The position numbers and the translations under genes were made by a program. DNA of 64,000 nucleotides, from positions 1-64,000 of the forward strand of contig NZ_BBJT01000014.1 of NCBI RefSeq assembly GCF_000739915.1. Direction: 5' to 3'. The notes below the pieces were generated by a model. That model worked only from the letters and a program-made list of their open reading frames with translations. It ran no database searches and was not told the DNA's origin. The stretch comes from Paenibacillus chitinolyticus NBRC 15660. GTDB lineage: Bacteria; Bacillota; Bacilli; Paenibacillales; NBRC-103111. Shown in pieces: positions 19,141-29,040 of the stretch (position 1 is its first letter; each line of letters starts with the position of its first letter).

Positions 19141-19833
19141 TTAAACGTGTATACGCACGAAGTCGACAAAACGTTTGGTAATCTGCTGAGGCCTTGTGAT
19201 AGCGCCCCCGATAACGACGGTATGCGCACCGCTGCGGAAGCATTCAATCGCATCTTCCCGGGTATGAATACGCCCTTCGGCGAATACCGGGATATCGGCC
19301 CGCGCCGCCATCTCGCGGATCAGCGTGAAATCCGGCCCTTCCTGCTGAGGACTGTACGGCGTATACCCGGACATCGTCGTAGACAGGATATCGAAGCCGG
19401 CTTCCTGGGCATGGAGCCCTTCTTCGACGGTAGAGATATCCGCCATGAGGAGAACGCCGGCCCGCTTTTTGATTTCGGACACGATTTCCTTCAGCGTTTC
19501 TCCTTTCGGACGCGGCCGCATCGTCGCATCCAGCGCGATTATATCGGCTCCCGCCCGCCAAACGGCTTCTACCTCTTCCAAGGTAGGAGTGATATATACA
19601 TCGCTGCCTTCATAGTCACGTTTCCAGAGCCCGACAAGCGGCAGCTTTACTCTCGACTTAATCGCGGCGATATCGACCGGCGTATTGGCCCTTATGCCGA
19701 CTGCTCCTCCGGCCTCCGCGGCCAGCGCCATCCTGACCATCATCTCGCTTCCGAACAAAGGTTCATCCGGCAATGCCTGGCAGGACACGATAATTCCTCC
19801 CTTGACTGCTTCCAATAGGCTGTGTTTTTCCAT
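19141..19833 (-). CDS. nanE: N-acetylmannosamine-6-phosphate 2-epimerase NanE
   Basis: Interconverts ManNAc-6-phosphate and GlcNAc-6-phosphate, the entry of sialic acid or ManNAc into the GlcNAc pathway. The 230-residue TIM-barrel protein has IVSCQALPDEPLFG, GAVGIRANTPVDI, PLVGLWKRDYEGSDVYITPT, IIALDATMRPRP, ADISTVEEG, LSTTMSGYTPYS, PVFAEGRIHT and VVIGGAITRPQQIT, all typical of NanE, including the catalytic Lys in LWKRDY. The ATG at 19833 follows GGAGGT; an upstream in-frame ATG at 19884 is less likely. No other nan or nag genes are in this operon besides DUF4127. Confidence 0.92.
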   Translation of the reverse strand: MEKHSLLEAVKGGIIVSCQALPDEPLFGSEMMVRMALAAEAGGAVGIRANTPVDIAAIKSRVKLPLVGLWKRDYEGSDVYITPTLEEVEAVWRAGADIIALDATMRPRPKGETLKEIVSEIKKRAGVLLMADISTVEEGLHAQEAGFDILSTTMSGYTPYSPQQEGPDFTLIREMAARADIPVFAEGRIHTREDAIECFRSGAHTVVIGGAITRPQQITKRFVDFVRIHV

Positions 19834-19901
19834 AGTTGTACCTCCGTTAGTTATAACCGTCCGGCACCGCTGCCGGCATTTCAAAAAGAACCCGTCACTT
19901 T

Positions 19902-19930
19902 ATTATATGAAGTAATTATCCGTAATTCAA
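19902..19930 (-). promoter_or_regulatory. Promoter of nanE with an overlapping imperfect palindrome
   Basis: Minus strand -35 TTGAAT (19925-19930), 17-base spacer, -10 TATAAT (19902-19907). The -35 and spacer contain an inverted repeat with TGAA..TA and TA..TTCA arms (about 14 of 22 positions symmetric), a plausible operator for an RpiR-type amino-sugar regulator. The regulator is not in the window. Confidence 0.7.
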
Positions 19931-20121
19931 CACAATTTTGGAGTAAATTTTCTTTATTTTAAGTTCTCTGTGATTCCACTCCGTACTCCCGGCTCTATAC
20001 CTGTTCACTTTTATAGACACATATTTCCAACAAGAAGTTACATATTCCGCATTTTTTTGACTTTCCGCTCTGGTTAAGAAGCTGCTTTATACAGGGCCCC
20101 ATCGTGAAGTGTCTCGGCCAT

Positions 20122-20153
20122 AAAAAAAAGCCTGTGCTTACGCACAAGGCTTA
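20122..20153 (-). terminator. Terminator of the poly-HAMP kinase gene
   Basis: AAGCCTTGTGC and GCACAGGCTT pair with a 4-base loop and are followed by eight T on the minus strand, ten bases after the stop codon. Confidence 0.9.
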
Positions 20154-20162
20154 AAAATGACG

Positions 20163-23100
20163 TTATTGCCCTTTCATCCATCCGAAAGGTTCGGATCCCG
20201 GAAGCTCGGCCGGACTCGGCTGAAGTCCGTCCTGGGCCAGGAACCAGTCCCGCAGCATCGCGAGAAGCTGGGCGCTGTTCACCGGCTTGGTGATGTAATC
20301 CGAGGCTCCCGCCTCCAAGCACTGTTCGCGGTCCCCTTTCATCGCTTTCGCCGTAAGCGCAATGATCGGCAGGTCTTGGAACTGGGGTCTGCGGCGGATT
20401 TCCCGCATCGTTGCGTATCCGTCCATAACCGGCATCATAATATCCATCAGAACGATATTAATGTCCGGCATTTGTTCAAGAATCTCGATGGCGTCATGGC
20501 CGTTCTCGGCGGATATAACCTTCATGTTCTGACGCTCCAGAATGGTCGTCAGAGCAAAAATGTTACGGATATCGTCGTCAACGATAAGCACCTTTTTCGA
20601 ATCGATCATCTCGTTGGACTGGTGCTTTTTAATCAGAATATCTCTCTGGCTGTCATTGAGGTTTTCCAGCTTGCGGTGAAGGAACAGCATCGTTTCGTCC
20701 ACAATCTGAATCGGAGATTTCACTTCCTTGATGACCGCGATGGAACGCAGCTCCTCCAGGTCGTCCTCTTCCTCTTTGGTCAGTTTCTCGGTCCGGTTGA
20801 TCAGAACCGGCTTGTATTTGTTTTTGGCGTTCTTCTGCATTTCTCTCACGAACTGGGCCGGGCCCATGTCCGGCAGATCCGTATCGACGAGTACACAGTC
20901 GAAGTCCTTGGATTTCAATTGGTTCAACGCTTTGCGGCCGGTATCGGTCGCGCTGACCTTAATGTCGCTGTTCTTCACGAGATCCACCGTCTGTCTGCGG
21001 CGCTCCGAATCGGACATGCCGACCAGAAGCTGCTGGAACGGCTTAGTGCCGAAAGCATTCAGCTTGTCGATCGCGTTCTCCAGATCTTCGTTCTTGATCG
21101 GCTTGCAGAGGAAATCGAACACACCCTTCTGCAGAAGCTCGGTCGCATCGTCTTCGATCGTCATCACCGTTACGGGGATATGACGCAGCTCGATGTCGTC
21201 CTTCAGCTGATCCAGAACGGAGGACCCGTTCATGTCCTCCAGACGCAGGTCAAGCGTAATCGCAACCGGATTGTACCTCTTGGCGAGGGCGACCGCCTTG
21301 TTGCCTTTCGGCGTAATAATCGCCTTCAAGCCTTTCCTGTGAAGCATATCCAGCAGAATCTCATTGAATTTCATATCGTCTTCCACGATCAGGAATACAC
21401 GGTCGCCCGCTTCAATGTTCGCCCGATCATCTACGAGCTGTGTCGTATCGAACCGGTCGTATTCGTACTTTTTAGGCTGCGCAGCCGGTACGTCGATCAC
21501 TTCCGGCACATAAGCGGCGGCCGCTTCCAGCATAGCCGGATCGAGATCGACCGGCAGGAAGAGCGTGAAGGTGCTGCCGACGTTGACTACGCTGAACAGC
21601 GTAATCTCCCCGCCGAGCATGCCCGCGATTTCGCGGGAAATGGCAAGGCCCAGGCCCGTTCCGCCGTATTCGCGGTTCGTGCTGCCGTCCGCCTGCTGGA
21701 ACGCTTCGAAAATAATCTGCTGCTTGTCCTCGGAGATGCCGATCCCCGTGTCTCCGACGGAGAAGGCCAGCACCATACGGGCGCGGTTCAGCAATTCGTT
21801 ATCCTGGCTCCAGCCGCTGCTCGCCCGGCGCATGAGGAGAACGACTTCGCCTTTCTCGGTGAACTTGAAGGCGTTGGAGAGCAGGTTTTTCAAGATCTGC
21901 TGAAGACGCTTGGAATCGGAAATAATGGATTCCGGCAGCGCTTTTTCCGCTTTGATTTTGAAATCAATCTTCTTATCTTGAGCGATATGGCGGAAAGTCC
22001 GCTCCATATTATCGGTAATTTCGGTAAGTTTCATTTCGGTAAAGTCCGGTGTAATCGTACCGGATTCGATTTTGCTCAAATCGAGAATGTCGTTAATCAA
22101 GTTGAGCAGGTCAAGACCCGAATCATGGATGGTACGCGCGAATTTCACCTGATCGTCGGTCAGGTTGTGGTCCGGATTCTCGGAAAGCTGCTCGGCCAGC
22201 AGAAGCAGGCTGTTCAGCGGTGTCCGCAGCTCGTGAGACATATTCGCCAGGAACTCCGATTTGTACCGGGACGTCAGCGCAAGCTGCTCCGCTTTCTCTT
22301 CGAGGAAGCGTTTCGCCTGCTCGACTTCGTTGTTCTTGCTTTCGACTTCCGCTTTCTGAATGACAAGCAGCTTCGCTTTGTCTTCCAGTTCGTCGTTGGT
22401 ATGCTGCAGCTCTTCCTGCTGCTTCTTGAGCTCTTCCGCGAGAGACTGCGACTGCGACAACAGCTCTTCGGTTCTCATGTTTGCCTGCATCGTGTTCAGC
22501 ACGATTCCGATACTCTCGGTCAACTGGTCGAGGAACGCGATGTCGATTTCGGTAAACCGGCGGAAGGAAGCCAGCTCCATCACGGCCAGCACCTGATCCT
22601 CGAACATAATCGGCAGCAGCACGATGTTAAGCGGCGCGGCTTCGCCGAGCCCCGAGCCGATCATCACGTAATCCTCCGGTACGTTCGTCAGCAGAATCCG
22701 CTGCTTCTCGATGAGGCACTGGCCAACCAGGCCCTCGCCCATACGGAACTCGTTGGACAAGTGCTTGCGCTGCTGATAAGCATAGCTGGAGAACATGCGC
22801 AGCACCTGCTCCTCGCCGTTCGCTTCGTTCATGTAGAACACGCCGTGCTGCATGGAAACAAGCGGAGCCAGCTCCGACATAATCATGCGGCACACTTCGT
22901 ACAGGTCGCGCTGACCCTGGAGAAGACGGCTGAACCGGGCCAGGTTGGTCTTGAGCCAATCCTGCTCGGTATTGATCCGCGTCGTTTCCTTGAGGTTGCG
23001 GATCATCTCGTTGATGTTGTCTTTGAGTGTTCCGACTTCGCCCGCCGCGATGACATCGATAGTCCGCGACAAGTCGCCCTTCGTCACCGCAGTCGCGACG

Positions 23101-25940
23101 TTTGTAATCTGGCGCACCTGAGTCGTCAGCGTGGACGCCATATAGTTTACGTTATCGGTTAAGTCACGCCACGTTCCGGCAGCCCCCGGCACATGCGCCT
23201 GGCCGCCCAGCTTTCCTTCGGCCCCTACTTCGCGGGCCACGGTCGTAACCTGGTCGGCAAACGTATCGAGCGTGTCGATCATGTTATTGATCGTTTCGCT
23301 CAGATCATAGATCTCGCCCGCCGCATCCACCATCAGCTTCTGCTTCAAGTTACCGTTGGCGACGGCCGTCACGACCTTCGCGATGCCTCGCACCTGGTTG
23401 GTCAGGTTCGTCGCCATAATGTTAACGTTGTCGGTCAAGTCTTTCCAGATTCCGCCGACCCCGTTCACATGCGCCTGGCCGCCCAGCTTGCCGTCCGTTC
23501 CTACCTCGCGGGCTACGCGAGTAACCTCCGAGGCGAACGAACTGAGCTGATCCACCATCGTGTTGATCGTTTCTTTGAGCTCCAGGAGCTCGCCTTTAAC
23601 GTCGATCGTAATCTTCTTCGACAAATCGCCGTTGGCGACGGCGGTCGTAACGGCCGCGATGTTCCGCACCTGGCTGGTCAAGTTGCCGGTCATGTAGTTC
23701 ACCGTGTCGGTAAGATCCTTCCACGTTCCGGAAACCCCTTTTACATCCGCCTGACCGCCGAGCTTCCCTTCCGTTCCGACCTCGCGCGCCACGCGTGTCA
23801 CCTCGGAAGCGAAGTTGCTGAGCTGATCCACCATCGTATTGATCGTGCTCTTGAGCTGCAGCATCTCGCCTTTAACGTCAACGGTAATCTTGAGGGACAG
23901 ATCGCCCTTCGCAACCGCCGTCGTCACGTCGGCGATATTCCGTACCTGGTCGGTCAGGTTGCTCGCCATGTCGTTTACGCTTTCCGTGAGGTCCTTCCAC
24001 GTTCCGGCAACGCCTTTAACCTGGGCTTGTCCGCCAAGGCGTCCGTCCGTTCCTACTTCACGCGCCACGCGGGTAACCTCGGACGCGAACGTGCTGAGCT
24101 GATCCACCATCGTGTTGATCGTGTTTTTCAGCTCCAGAATCTCGCCCTGTACGTCTTCCGTGATTTTCTTGGACAGATCGCCGTTCGCGACGGCCGTCGT
24201 GACGACCGCGATGTTCCGCACCTGGTTCGTCAGGTTGCTCGCCATGTCGTTTACGCTCTCCGTCAGATCCTTCCACGTTCCGGATACGCCCTTCACGTTG
24301 GCTTGGCCGCCCAGCTTGCCTTCCGTTCCTACTTCACGGGCCACACGGGTAACCTCGGACGCGAAGGTGCTGAGCTGATCCACCATCGTGTTGATCGTGT
24401 TCTTCAACTCCAGAATCTCGCCGGTCGCGTTAACCGTGATCTGCTTGGACAAGTCGCCCTTCGCGACGGCGGTCGTGACTTCGGCAATGTTGCGCACCTG
24501 ATCGGTCAGCGTACTCGCCATGTAGTTCACGCTGTCGGTCAAGTCCTTCCAGGTGCCGGATACGCCTTTAACGTCGGCCCGGCCGCCCAGCTTGCCGTCG
24601 TTACTTACTTCGCGGGCTACCCGGGTAACCTCGGACGCGAACGTGCTGAGCTGATCCACCATCGTGTTGATCGTGCTTTTCAGCTGCAGAATCTCGCCCT
24701 TGGCGTCTACGGCGATTTTCTTCGACAGGTCGCCGGTTGCAACCGCCGTCGTGACCTCGGCGATATTCCGCACCTGATTCGTCAGGTTGGTCGCCATGTA
24801 ATTAACGCTTTCCGTCAGATCGCGCCATGTGCCCGATACGCCTTTAACGTCGGCCTGACCGCCCAGTATCCCTTCCGTTCCGACCTCGCGCGCCACACGC
24901 GTAACCTCGGAACCGAACGTGCTGAGCTGATCCACCATCGTGTTGATCGTGTTCTTCAGCTCCAGAATTTCGCCCTGCGCTTCTTCCGTGATTTTCTTGG
25001 ACAGATCGCCGTTCGCAACGGCCGTCGTAACGACCGCGATGTTGCGCACCTGGTTCGTCAGGTTGCTCGCCATGTCGTTCACGCTCTCCGTCAAATCGTA
25101 CCACGTACCGGATACGCCCTTAACGTCGGCCTGCCCGCCCAGCTTGCCTTCCGTTCCTACTTCACGGGCTACACGGGTAACCTCGGAAGCAAACGTGCTA
25201 AGCTGATCCACCATCGTGTTAATCGTATTTTTGAGCTCCAGAAACTCGCCCTTCGCGTTAACGGTAATCTTGCGGGACAAATCGCCTTTCGCGACAGCCG
25301 TCGTCACATCCGCGATATTCCGCACCTGATCCGTCAGGTTGCTCGCCATGTTATTGACGCTCTCCGTCAAATCGCGCCACGTACCAGATACATCCGTCAC
25401 TTCGGCTTGTCCGCCCAAAATGCCTTCCGTTCCCACTTCACGCGCCACGCGGGTAACCTCGGCCGCAAACGTGCCCAGTTGGTTGACCATGCGGTTGATA
25501 TTGTTAGCGGTGCGCAAAAATTCGCCCGTAAGTGCGCGCCCTTCAAATTCAAGTTCCACTTTCTGCGAAAGATCGCCCTGCGCCACGGCGTTGATAACCC
25601 GTACCATCTCGCTTGTAGGCTGAATCAGATCACTGATCAGATTGTTCAGGGAATCGTTGAACGCGTTCCAGCTTCCGCCCGTGCTCCGGCACATAAAGCG
25701 GCGGTTCGTATTGCCTTCCTTGCCGACAACTCGCTCGACCGTCTGCACTTCCTGCACCACGTTCTCCTGCATATCGAGAATATCGTTCAGCGTATCGGCG
25801 ATTTTGCCCGGCATTCCGTTCAGGTCATAGGGCATACGTACGGAAAAGTCGCCTTTCTTAAAAGCCAGCAACACCTGAAGCAACTGTTTTTCGTCCAAAA
25901 CATCTAGGGAATCATTGGATCTCTGTTCTTGTTCCGACAT
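20163..25940 (-). CDS. Giant soluble hybrid histidine kinase with poly-HAMP array (Nik1/Os-1-like)
   Basis: A 1925-residue protein with no signal peptide or membrane span. Order: HAMP-like N-terminal part (1-150); nine 92-residue HAMP repeats (about 161-988; each has [25 protein letters not shown] and [12 protein letters not shown]); GAF domain (about 1005-1155); coiled coil (1155-1225); HisKA with phosphoacceptor His1236 in [12 protein letters not shown]; HATPase with DTGIGIS and [10 protein letters not shown]; then three receiver domains. Receivers 1 (VEDD..LDLRLED) and 3 ([16 protein letters not shown]) look functional; receiver 2 lacks the acidic pair (VGMSDSE). The repeats resemble fungal group III kinases that sense osmotic and cell-wall stress. 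GGAGGA precedes the ATG. Monocistronic, so the output is probably phosphotransfer to a distant partner. Confidence 0.9.
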   Translation of the reverse strand: MSEQEQRSNDSLDVLDEKQLLQVLLAFKKGDFSVRMPYDLNGMPGKIADTLNDILDMQENVVQEVQTVERVVGKEGNTNRRFMCRSTGGSWNAFNDSLNNLISDLIQPTSEMVRVINAVAQGDLSQKVELEFEGRALTGEFLRTANNINRMVNQLGTFAAEVTRVAREVGTEGILGGQAEVTDVSGTWRDLTESVNNMASNLTDQVRNIADVTTAVAKGDLSRKITVNAKGEFLELKNTINTMVDQLSTFASEVTRVAREVGTEGKLGGQADVKGVSGTWYDLTESVNDMASNLTNQVRNIAVVTTAVANGDLSKKITEEAQGEILELKNTINTMVDQLSTFGSEVTRVAREVGTEGILGGQADVKGVSGTWRDLTESVNYMATNLTNQVRNIAEVTTAVATGDLSKKIAVDAKGEILQLKSTINTMVDQLSTFASEVTRVAREVSNDGKLGGRADVKGVSGTWKDLTDSVNYMASTLTDQVRNIAEVTTAVAKGDLSKQITVNATGEILELKNTINTMVDQLSTFASEVTRVAREVGTEGKLGGQANVKGVSGTWKDLTESVNDMASNLTNQVRNIAVVTTAVANGDLSKKITEDVQGEILELKNTINTMVDQLSTFASEVTRVAREVGTDGRLGGQAQVKGVAGTWKDLTESVNDMASNLTDQVRNIADVTTAVAKGDLSLKITVDVKGEMLQLKSTINTMVDQLSNFASEVTRVAREVGTEGKLGGQADVKGVSGTWKDLTDTVNYMTGNLTSQVRNIAAVTTAVANGDLSKKITIDVKGELLELKETINTMVDQLSSFASEVTRVAREVGTDGKLGGQAHVNGVGGIWKDLTDNVNIMATNLTNQVRGIAKVVTAVANGNLKQKLMVDAAGEIYDLSETINNMIDTLDTFADQVTTVAREVGAEGKLGGQAHVPGAAGTWRDLTDNVNYMASTLTTQVRQITNVATAVTKGDLSRTIDVIAAGEVGTLKDNINEMIRNLKETTRINTEQDWLKTNLARFSRLLQGQRDLYEVCRMIMSELAPLVSMQHGVFYMNEANGEEQVLRMFSSYAYQQRKHLSNEFRMGEGLVGQCLIEKQRILLTNVPEDYVMIGSGLGEAAPLNIVLLPIMFEDQVLAVMELASFRRFTEIDIAFLDQLTESIGIVLNTMQANMRTEELLSQSQSLAEELKKQQEELQHTNDELEDKAKLLVIQKAEVESKNNEVEQAKRFLEEKAEQLALTSRYKSEFLANMSHELRTPLNSLLLLAEQLSENPDHNLTDDQVKFARTIHDSGLDLLNLINDILDLSKIESGTITPDFTEMKLTEITDNMERTFRHIAQDKKIDFKIKAEKALPESIISDSKRLQQILKNLLSNAFKFTEKGEVVLLMRRASSGWSQDNELLNRARMVLAFSVGDTGIGISEDKQQIIFEAFQQADGSTNREYGGTGLGLAISREIAGMLGGEITLFSVVNVGSTFTLFLPVDLDPAMLEAAAAYVPEVIDVPAAQPKKYEYDRFDTTQLVDDRANIEAGDRVFLIVEDDMKFNEILLDMLHRKGLKAIITPKGNKAVALAKRYNPVAITLDLRLEDMNGSSVLDQLKDDIELRHIPVTVMTIEDDATELLQKGVFDFLCKPIKNEDLENAIDKLNAFGTKPFQQLLVGMSDSERRRQTVDLVKNSDIKVSATDTGRKALNQLKSKDFDCVLVDTDLPDMGPAQFVREMQKNAKNKYKPVLINRTEKLTKEEEDDLEELRSIAVIKEVKSPIQIVDETMLFLHRKLENLNDSQRDILIKKHQSNEMIDSKKVLIVDDDIRNIFALTTILERQNMKVISAENGHDAIEILEQMPDINIVLMDIMMPVMDGYATMREIRRRPQFQDLPIIALTAKAMKGDREQCLEAGASDYITKPVNSAQLLAMLRDWFLAQDGLQPSPAELPGSEPFGWMKGQ
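22977..25460 (-). repeat. Nine tandem 276-bp repeats encoding the HAMP array
   Basis: Each unit encodes 92 residues, and neighbouring units share long near-identical stretches such as the codons for [15 protein letters not shown] and [15 protein letters not shown]. Exact in-frame length is kept in all nine units. The DNA similarity makes the array prone to unequal recombination, so unit number may vary between strains. Confidence 0.9.
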
Positions 25941-26008
25941 ACGGCTTTTCCTCCGAATTTGTATATAAATAGAAAAAGAATCGAAAATTTCGAATTATGT
26001 TAACTTTA

Positions 26009-26037
26009 ATAGTAGTGTTTCTAAAAACCGAATACAA
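26009..26037 (-). promoter_or_regulatory. Promoter of the poly-HAMP kinase gene
   Basis: Minus strand -35 TTGTAT (26032-26037), 17-base spacer, -10 TACTAT (26009-26014), about 70 bases upstream of the start codon. Confidence 0.65.
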
Positions 26038-26523
26038 TAGCAAGTAGAGGAAATTTGTAACTTCTTCGCATGCGGGAACCCTTTTAGTGAAAGCCTGCCC
26101 CCGCTCCGTTACCGCTTACATACCGTCGGTTTATCCCCCTTTTCCGCTCAAATGACAGGTTTGTTCCCTTTGGTCCTTACACGTCCTTTGTAGATACGTC
26201 CTCATGTGAAGATAGTTTCTTTTTGTAAAAAAATTGTCACAGCAACAATTTCCGGTAAAAAATCCGGCTTCGAAACATTTTTCGACATTATGGCACGCTG
26301 ATGCGCTTTTATACCCGCTTCCGTTAAACTTGAAACAGGGTTTTCGATTTTTTTCAAAAAGATTTTTTCGGGTTTTAAAGGAAGCGTGCGGGGTCTGGTA
26401 AAAAGGCGGAAATCCCGGGAAACGCCGGTGAATTTGAAGACACATTAGACCATGAGGCATGAATAAAGGCGGCTTCTATATTTTACAAAGCTGCAGGCGC
26501 CACGGGGGATCGCCGGTTTTTCA
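26038..26523. other. AT-rich intergenic region, no gene seen
   Basis: About 490 bases between divergent promoters. A minus-strand frame at 26131-26460 has no ribosome binding site and a low-complexity product, so it is not called. No inverted repeat large enough for a terminator was found. Confidence 0.55.
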
Positions 26524-26552
26524 TTTACAGGGCAGCTGGCTTCTCCTATAAT
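26524..26552 (+). promoter_or_regulatory. Promoter of the ROK kinase gene
   Basis: -35 TTTACA (26524-26529), exact 17-base spacer, -10 TATAAT (26547-26552). Confidence 0.75.
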
Positions 26553-26587
26553 AAAGAAGTAAAATTTCTTTTATTGTTATTAATTAG

Positions 26588-26604
26588 GGAAGATTAATTC
26601 TTCC
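26588..26604. promoter_or_regulatory. Palindrome between promoter and start of the ROK gene (possible operator)
   Basis: GGAAGATTAATTCTTCC has perfect 6-base arms around a 5-base centre and lies about 30 bases downstream of the expected transcription start. It could be a repressor site or a short 5' stem; the binding protein is unknown. Confidence 0.4.
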
Positions 26605-26631
26605 AAAATTACGAAGCGGGGGAAAAGGTTC

Positions 26632-27579
26632 ATGTCTTCTTACGCAGCGATCGGCATCGACATTGGGGGCACCCACATTAAAAGCGGACTCATCCTTCCG
26701 GACGGGAAAGTTCTCGCCTCCCACAAAACCGAGACGGAAGCGTCCGCCGGTAAAGCCGGTCTCATGGCTAAGCTCGCAGGACTTCTGCAAACGTATTCAG
26801 AAGAGGCCGCTGCCGCAGGCGTGAAGCTCGCCGGAACGGGAATCGGCAGCGCCGGCTACATTAACCGCGAAGGAACCGTAGCTTTCGCGACCGATAATTT
26901 GCCCGGCTGGAGCGGAACGACGCTGCGTGCGGACATCGAGAAGCTGTCCGGCCTGCCCGCTGCCGTCGATAACGACGTCAACGTCATCGCCCTCGGCGAG
27001 CAGTGGCTTGGCGCGGGAAGCGGCTGGGACACGTTCCTGTGCGTAGCGCTGGGCACCGGGGTGGGCGGCTGCTATATCCGCGAGGGCAGCCCGCTGCACG
27101 GGCGGGACGGCTTCGCGGGAGCCTACGGCCACATGGTCGTGGCTTTCGGCGGCGAGCCCTGCACATGCGGCCACCGCGGCTGCTGGGAGCAGTACGCGTC
27201 CGTGACCGCGCTGAAGCGCCTTATACGCGAACGGGGCGGGCAGACGCTGGAAGAAGCGTCTCCCCCGGAGCTGTTCGCGCGCGCCCGCGCCGGGGATGAG
27301 ACCGCGATGGGCATCGTGCGGCTGTACGCCGAGTACGTCGCCACAGGGCTCAGCGGTCTCATCCACGCGTTCAACCCGCCCGCCATCGTCGTGGGCGGAG
27401 CCGTCACCGAACAGGGGGACTTCCTGTTCGATCTGATCCGCCGGCATGTCCTGGACATGACCATGCCGGCCTACACGGCGGCGCCTGTCCCGATCGTGCC
27501 GGCCGAGCTCGGCGGCACGGCAGGCATGTTCGGCGCCGCAAAGCTGCTGTTCGACCGCCTGAAGGTCGAACAGCCCTAA
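26632..27579 (+). CDS. ROK family sugar kinase (glucokinase-like)
   Basis: The 315-residue protein begins AAIGIDIGGTHIKSGLI, the ATP-binding phosphate-1 motif, and has VDNDVNVIALGEQWLGAG (catalytic Asp), ALGTGVGGCYI and the ROK zinc motif CTCGHRGCWEQYAS. No N-terminal helix-turn-helix is present, so it is a kinase, not a ROK repressor. Glucose is the most common substrate of this length class, but N-acetylmannosamine or other hexoses are possible; the nanE gene lies 7 kb away on the other strand. GGGGGAAAAGG precedes the ATG. Stand-alone gene with its own promoter and terminator. Confidence 0.85.
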   Translation: MSSYAAIGIDIGGTHIKSGLILPDGKVLASHKTETEASAGKAGLMAKLAGLLQTYSEEAAAAGVKLAGTGIGSAGYINREGTVAFATDNLPGWSGTTLRADIEKLSGLPAAVDNDVNVIALGEQWLGAGSGWDTFLCVALGTGVGGCYIREGSPLHGRDGFAGAYGHMVVAFGGEPCTCGHRGCWEQYASVTALKRLIRERGGQTLEEASPPELFARARAGDETAMGIVRLYAEYVATGLSGLIHAFNPPAIVVGGAVTEQGDFLFDLIRRHVLDMTMPAYTAAPVPIVPAELGGTAGMFGAAKLLFDRLKVEQP

Positions 27580-27580
27580 A

Positions 27581-27617
27581 GCAAAAGCCCTTCGCACGTG
27601 CGAAGGGCTTTTGCTTA
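27581..27617 (+). terminator. Strong terminator after the ROK kinase gene
   Basis: GCAAAAGCCCTTCGCA and TGCGAAGGGCTTTTGC form a perfect 16-bp stem with a minimal loop. The 266 bases up to 27883 are very GC-rich, with several short inverted repeats but no supported gene. Confidence 0.9.
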
Positions 27618-27883
27618 TTTGCGCCTGCGGCGCAGGCACGCGTGCGTGTTAGCGCCGGCGGCGACATGCATGCCGGAGGCCGCCGGAATGCACGGGCAGC
27701 GCTGTGCGCCTCATGCGGCCTCCGCCCGCTTGCGCGGGTCGCGGCGGCACACCCGTTCTATCGGCGCGGGGCATGCACGTCAGGGCCGTGCGGCCGGAAC
27801 GGTTCCCGCGGCTCATCCGCAGCGTTCAAATTATCGCTAGCCGCAGGATGGATGCGGCTTCCTGTCACATCCGCATCCGCGGG

Positions 27884-28540
27884 CTACCTCACGGCCGATT
27901 GCCGCCTGCTCCGGTAGCTCCGGTACGTCCATATGCATACGCCCAGCCAGAAACCGCTGGCCAGATAACCGCCCAGCACGTCGCTGGGATAATGCACACC
28001 GAGATAGATCCGGGCGAGTCCCATCGCCACAATCATTGCGGTAGCCAGCGTAACGAGAACGGCTCTTCCCGCCGCACTGGAAATATGCTTCCACAGCAAG
28101 TAGACCAGAATTCCGTACAAACCGACCACGGCCATGGAATGTCCGCTGGGGAAGCTGAATCCGGTTTCTTCCATAATAATGTGGATGGCCGGACGATCCC
28201 GCTGGAAGATCTTTTTAAGAATCGTATTCAAAATAGCGGAGCCGCCGATAGCGGCAATGAGCAGAATGACTTCCGCCCGGTGCTTCAGCACGAAATATAA
28301 ATACAGAGCTGCGGCGATCGTTATAAACGGGACGACGGCGGAGGAACCGATTTCGGACAGCAGACCGGCAGCCGCGGTTAAGCCGGGACTTTCCGCCCCT
28401 TGCACGAACGAAATGATCGTCTCGTCAAACCAGGCAATCTGCCGGCGGCTGACAAGCAGCGCCACCGTACCGAAGCATACGGCCAGTAAGAGACAAACGA
28501 GAAAAGAACGGGTCAGCAAAACGTTTAATTTCGTGTTCAT
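27884..28540 (-). CDS. PAP2 family membrane phosphatase
   Basis: A 218-residue protein with about six membrane spans and the three PAP2 motifs: KKIFQRDRP, FPSGHSMA and ARIYLGVHYPSDVLGG. The conserved His residues of motifs 2 and 3 carry out phosphate transfer. Family members dephosphorylate phosphatidic acid, phosphatidylglycerol phosphate or undecaprenyl pyrophosphate at the outer face of the membrane; which one applies here is not visible. I prefer the ATG at 28540 (AAGGAAG upstream) to an earlier one at 28612, which has no ribosome binding site and sits on a likely -10 region. Confidence 0.85.
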   Translation of the reverse strand: MNTKLNVLLTRSFLVCLLLAVCFGTVALLVSRRQIAWFDETIISFVQGAESPGLTAAAGLLSEIGSSAVVPFITIAAALYLYFVLKHRAEVILLIAAIGGSAILNTILKKIFQRDRPAIHIIMEETGFSFPSGHSMAVVGLYGILVYLLWKHISSAAGRAVLVTLATAMIVAMGLARIYLGVHYPSDVLGGYLASGFWLGVCIWTYRSYRSRRQSAVR

Positions 28541-28654
28541 TGCGATAATAAGTCTTCCTTTCTTCACTAATTCCTGGTCCTGAACAAAGAGATCGGGAAC
28601 AGCCTTGATCATACCATATTTTAATAAATTGTTAAAAATTTGCCCTTGTCAAGC

Positions 28655-28702
28655 AAAAAGGAGCTTTCCATTAATCCCATAAGAGATCATTGGAAAGCTC
28701 CT
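28655..28702 (-). terminator. Terminator of the rhodanese-cstR operon
   Basis: AGGAGCTTTCCA and TGGAAAGCTCCT are perfect 12-bp arms with a 20-base loop; a T5 tract follows on the minus strand, about 40 bases after the cstR stop. Confidence 0.85.
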
Positions 28703-28740
28703 GTTATTCAATACCTTGGCGGATGCCCGAAAAGCTCCGG

Positions 28741-29001
28741 TCAGCGGCTTTTGATAAGAAGCTCGACAGCTTCCTGCACAAGTTTGCCGGTGTCCTTGCC
28801 CTTCTCTTCCTCCTGCCGAATGCAGTGCTCGAGATTGGTGGCCACGATATAAGCCATCGCCTTATCGGCCGCGCTTCGGACAGCGGAAAGCTGAGCGACG
28901 ACGTCTTTGCAGTCTTTTTCTTCTTCCATCATTTTGAGGATGCCGCGTACCTGGCCTTCCACCCGCTTCAGCCGACGGACTATGCTCTCGTCGTAGTTCA
29001 T
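28741..29001 (-). CDS. cstR: CstR-type persulfide-sensing repressor (CsoR family)
   Basis: The 86-residue all-helical protein starts MNYDESIVRRLKRVEGQ and contains KMMEEEKDCKDVVAQLSA and NLEHCIRQ. Cys31 and Cys60 fall exactly at the positions of the two reactive cysteines of Staphylococcus aureus CstR. The histidine that completes the copper site of true CsoR is Asn56 here, which argues against copper sensing. CstR is expected to form inter-subunit di- to tetrasulfide links with sulfane sulfur and release DNA. It is the last gene of an operon with two rhodanese-like genes, and its likely operator lies upstream of that operon (29906-29925) and of the persulfide genes at 62 kb. Confidence 0.88.
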   Translation of the reverse strand: MNYDESIVRRLKRVEGQVRGILKMMEEEKDCKDVVAQLSAVRSAADKAMAYIVATNLEHCIRQEEEKGKDTGKLVQEAVELLIKSR

Positions 29002-29040
29002 CGCGATCTTCCTTTCCGTATGCTGCTGATTGCTTCCATG

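Noticed and set aside
20157-25907. Two very long plus-strand open frames (about 1000 and 900 codons) opposite the poly-HAMP kinase.
   Set aside because: They mirror the kinase repeats in the opposite strand, lack ribosome binding sites and give His/Arg/Leu-rich products. Codon bias of the real gene keeps the antisense frame open.
26131-26460. A minus-strand 109-codon frame in the AT-rich gap.
   Set aside because: Phe/Lys-rich low-complexity product, no ribosome binding site and no likely function.
27618-28300. Plus-strand frames in the GC-rich region after the ROK gene and opposite the PAP2 gene.
   Set aside because: Arg/Ala/Cys-rich products from GC-rich DNA, no start signals, and overlap with the clear PAP2 gene.
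28741-29001. A copper-sensing CsoR.
   Set aside because: The copper-site His is replaced by Asn and there is no copA or copZ nearby; rhodanese neighbours and Cys31/Cys60 fit CstR.
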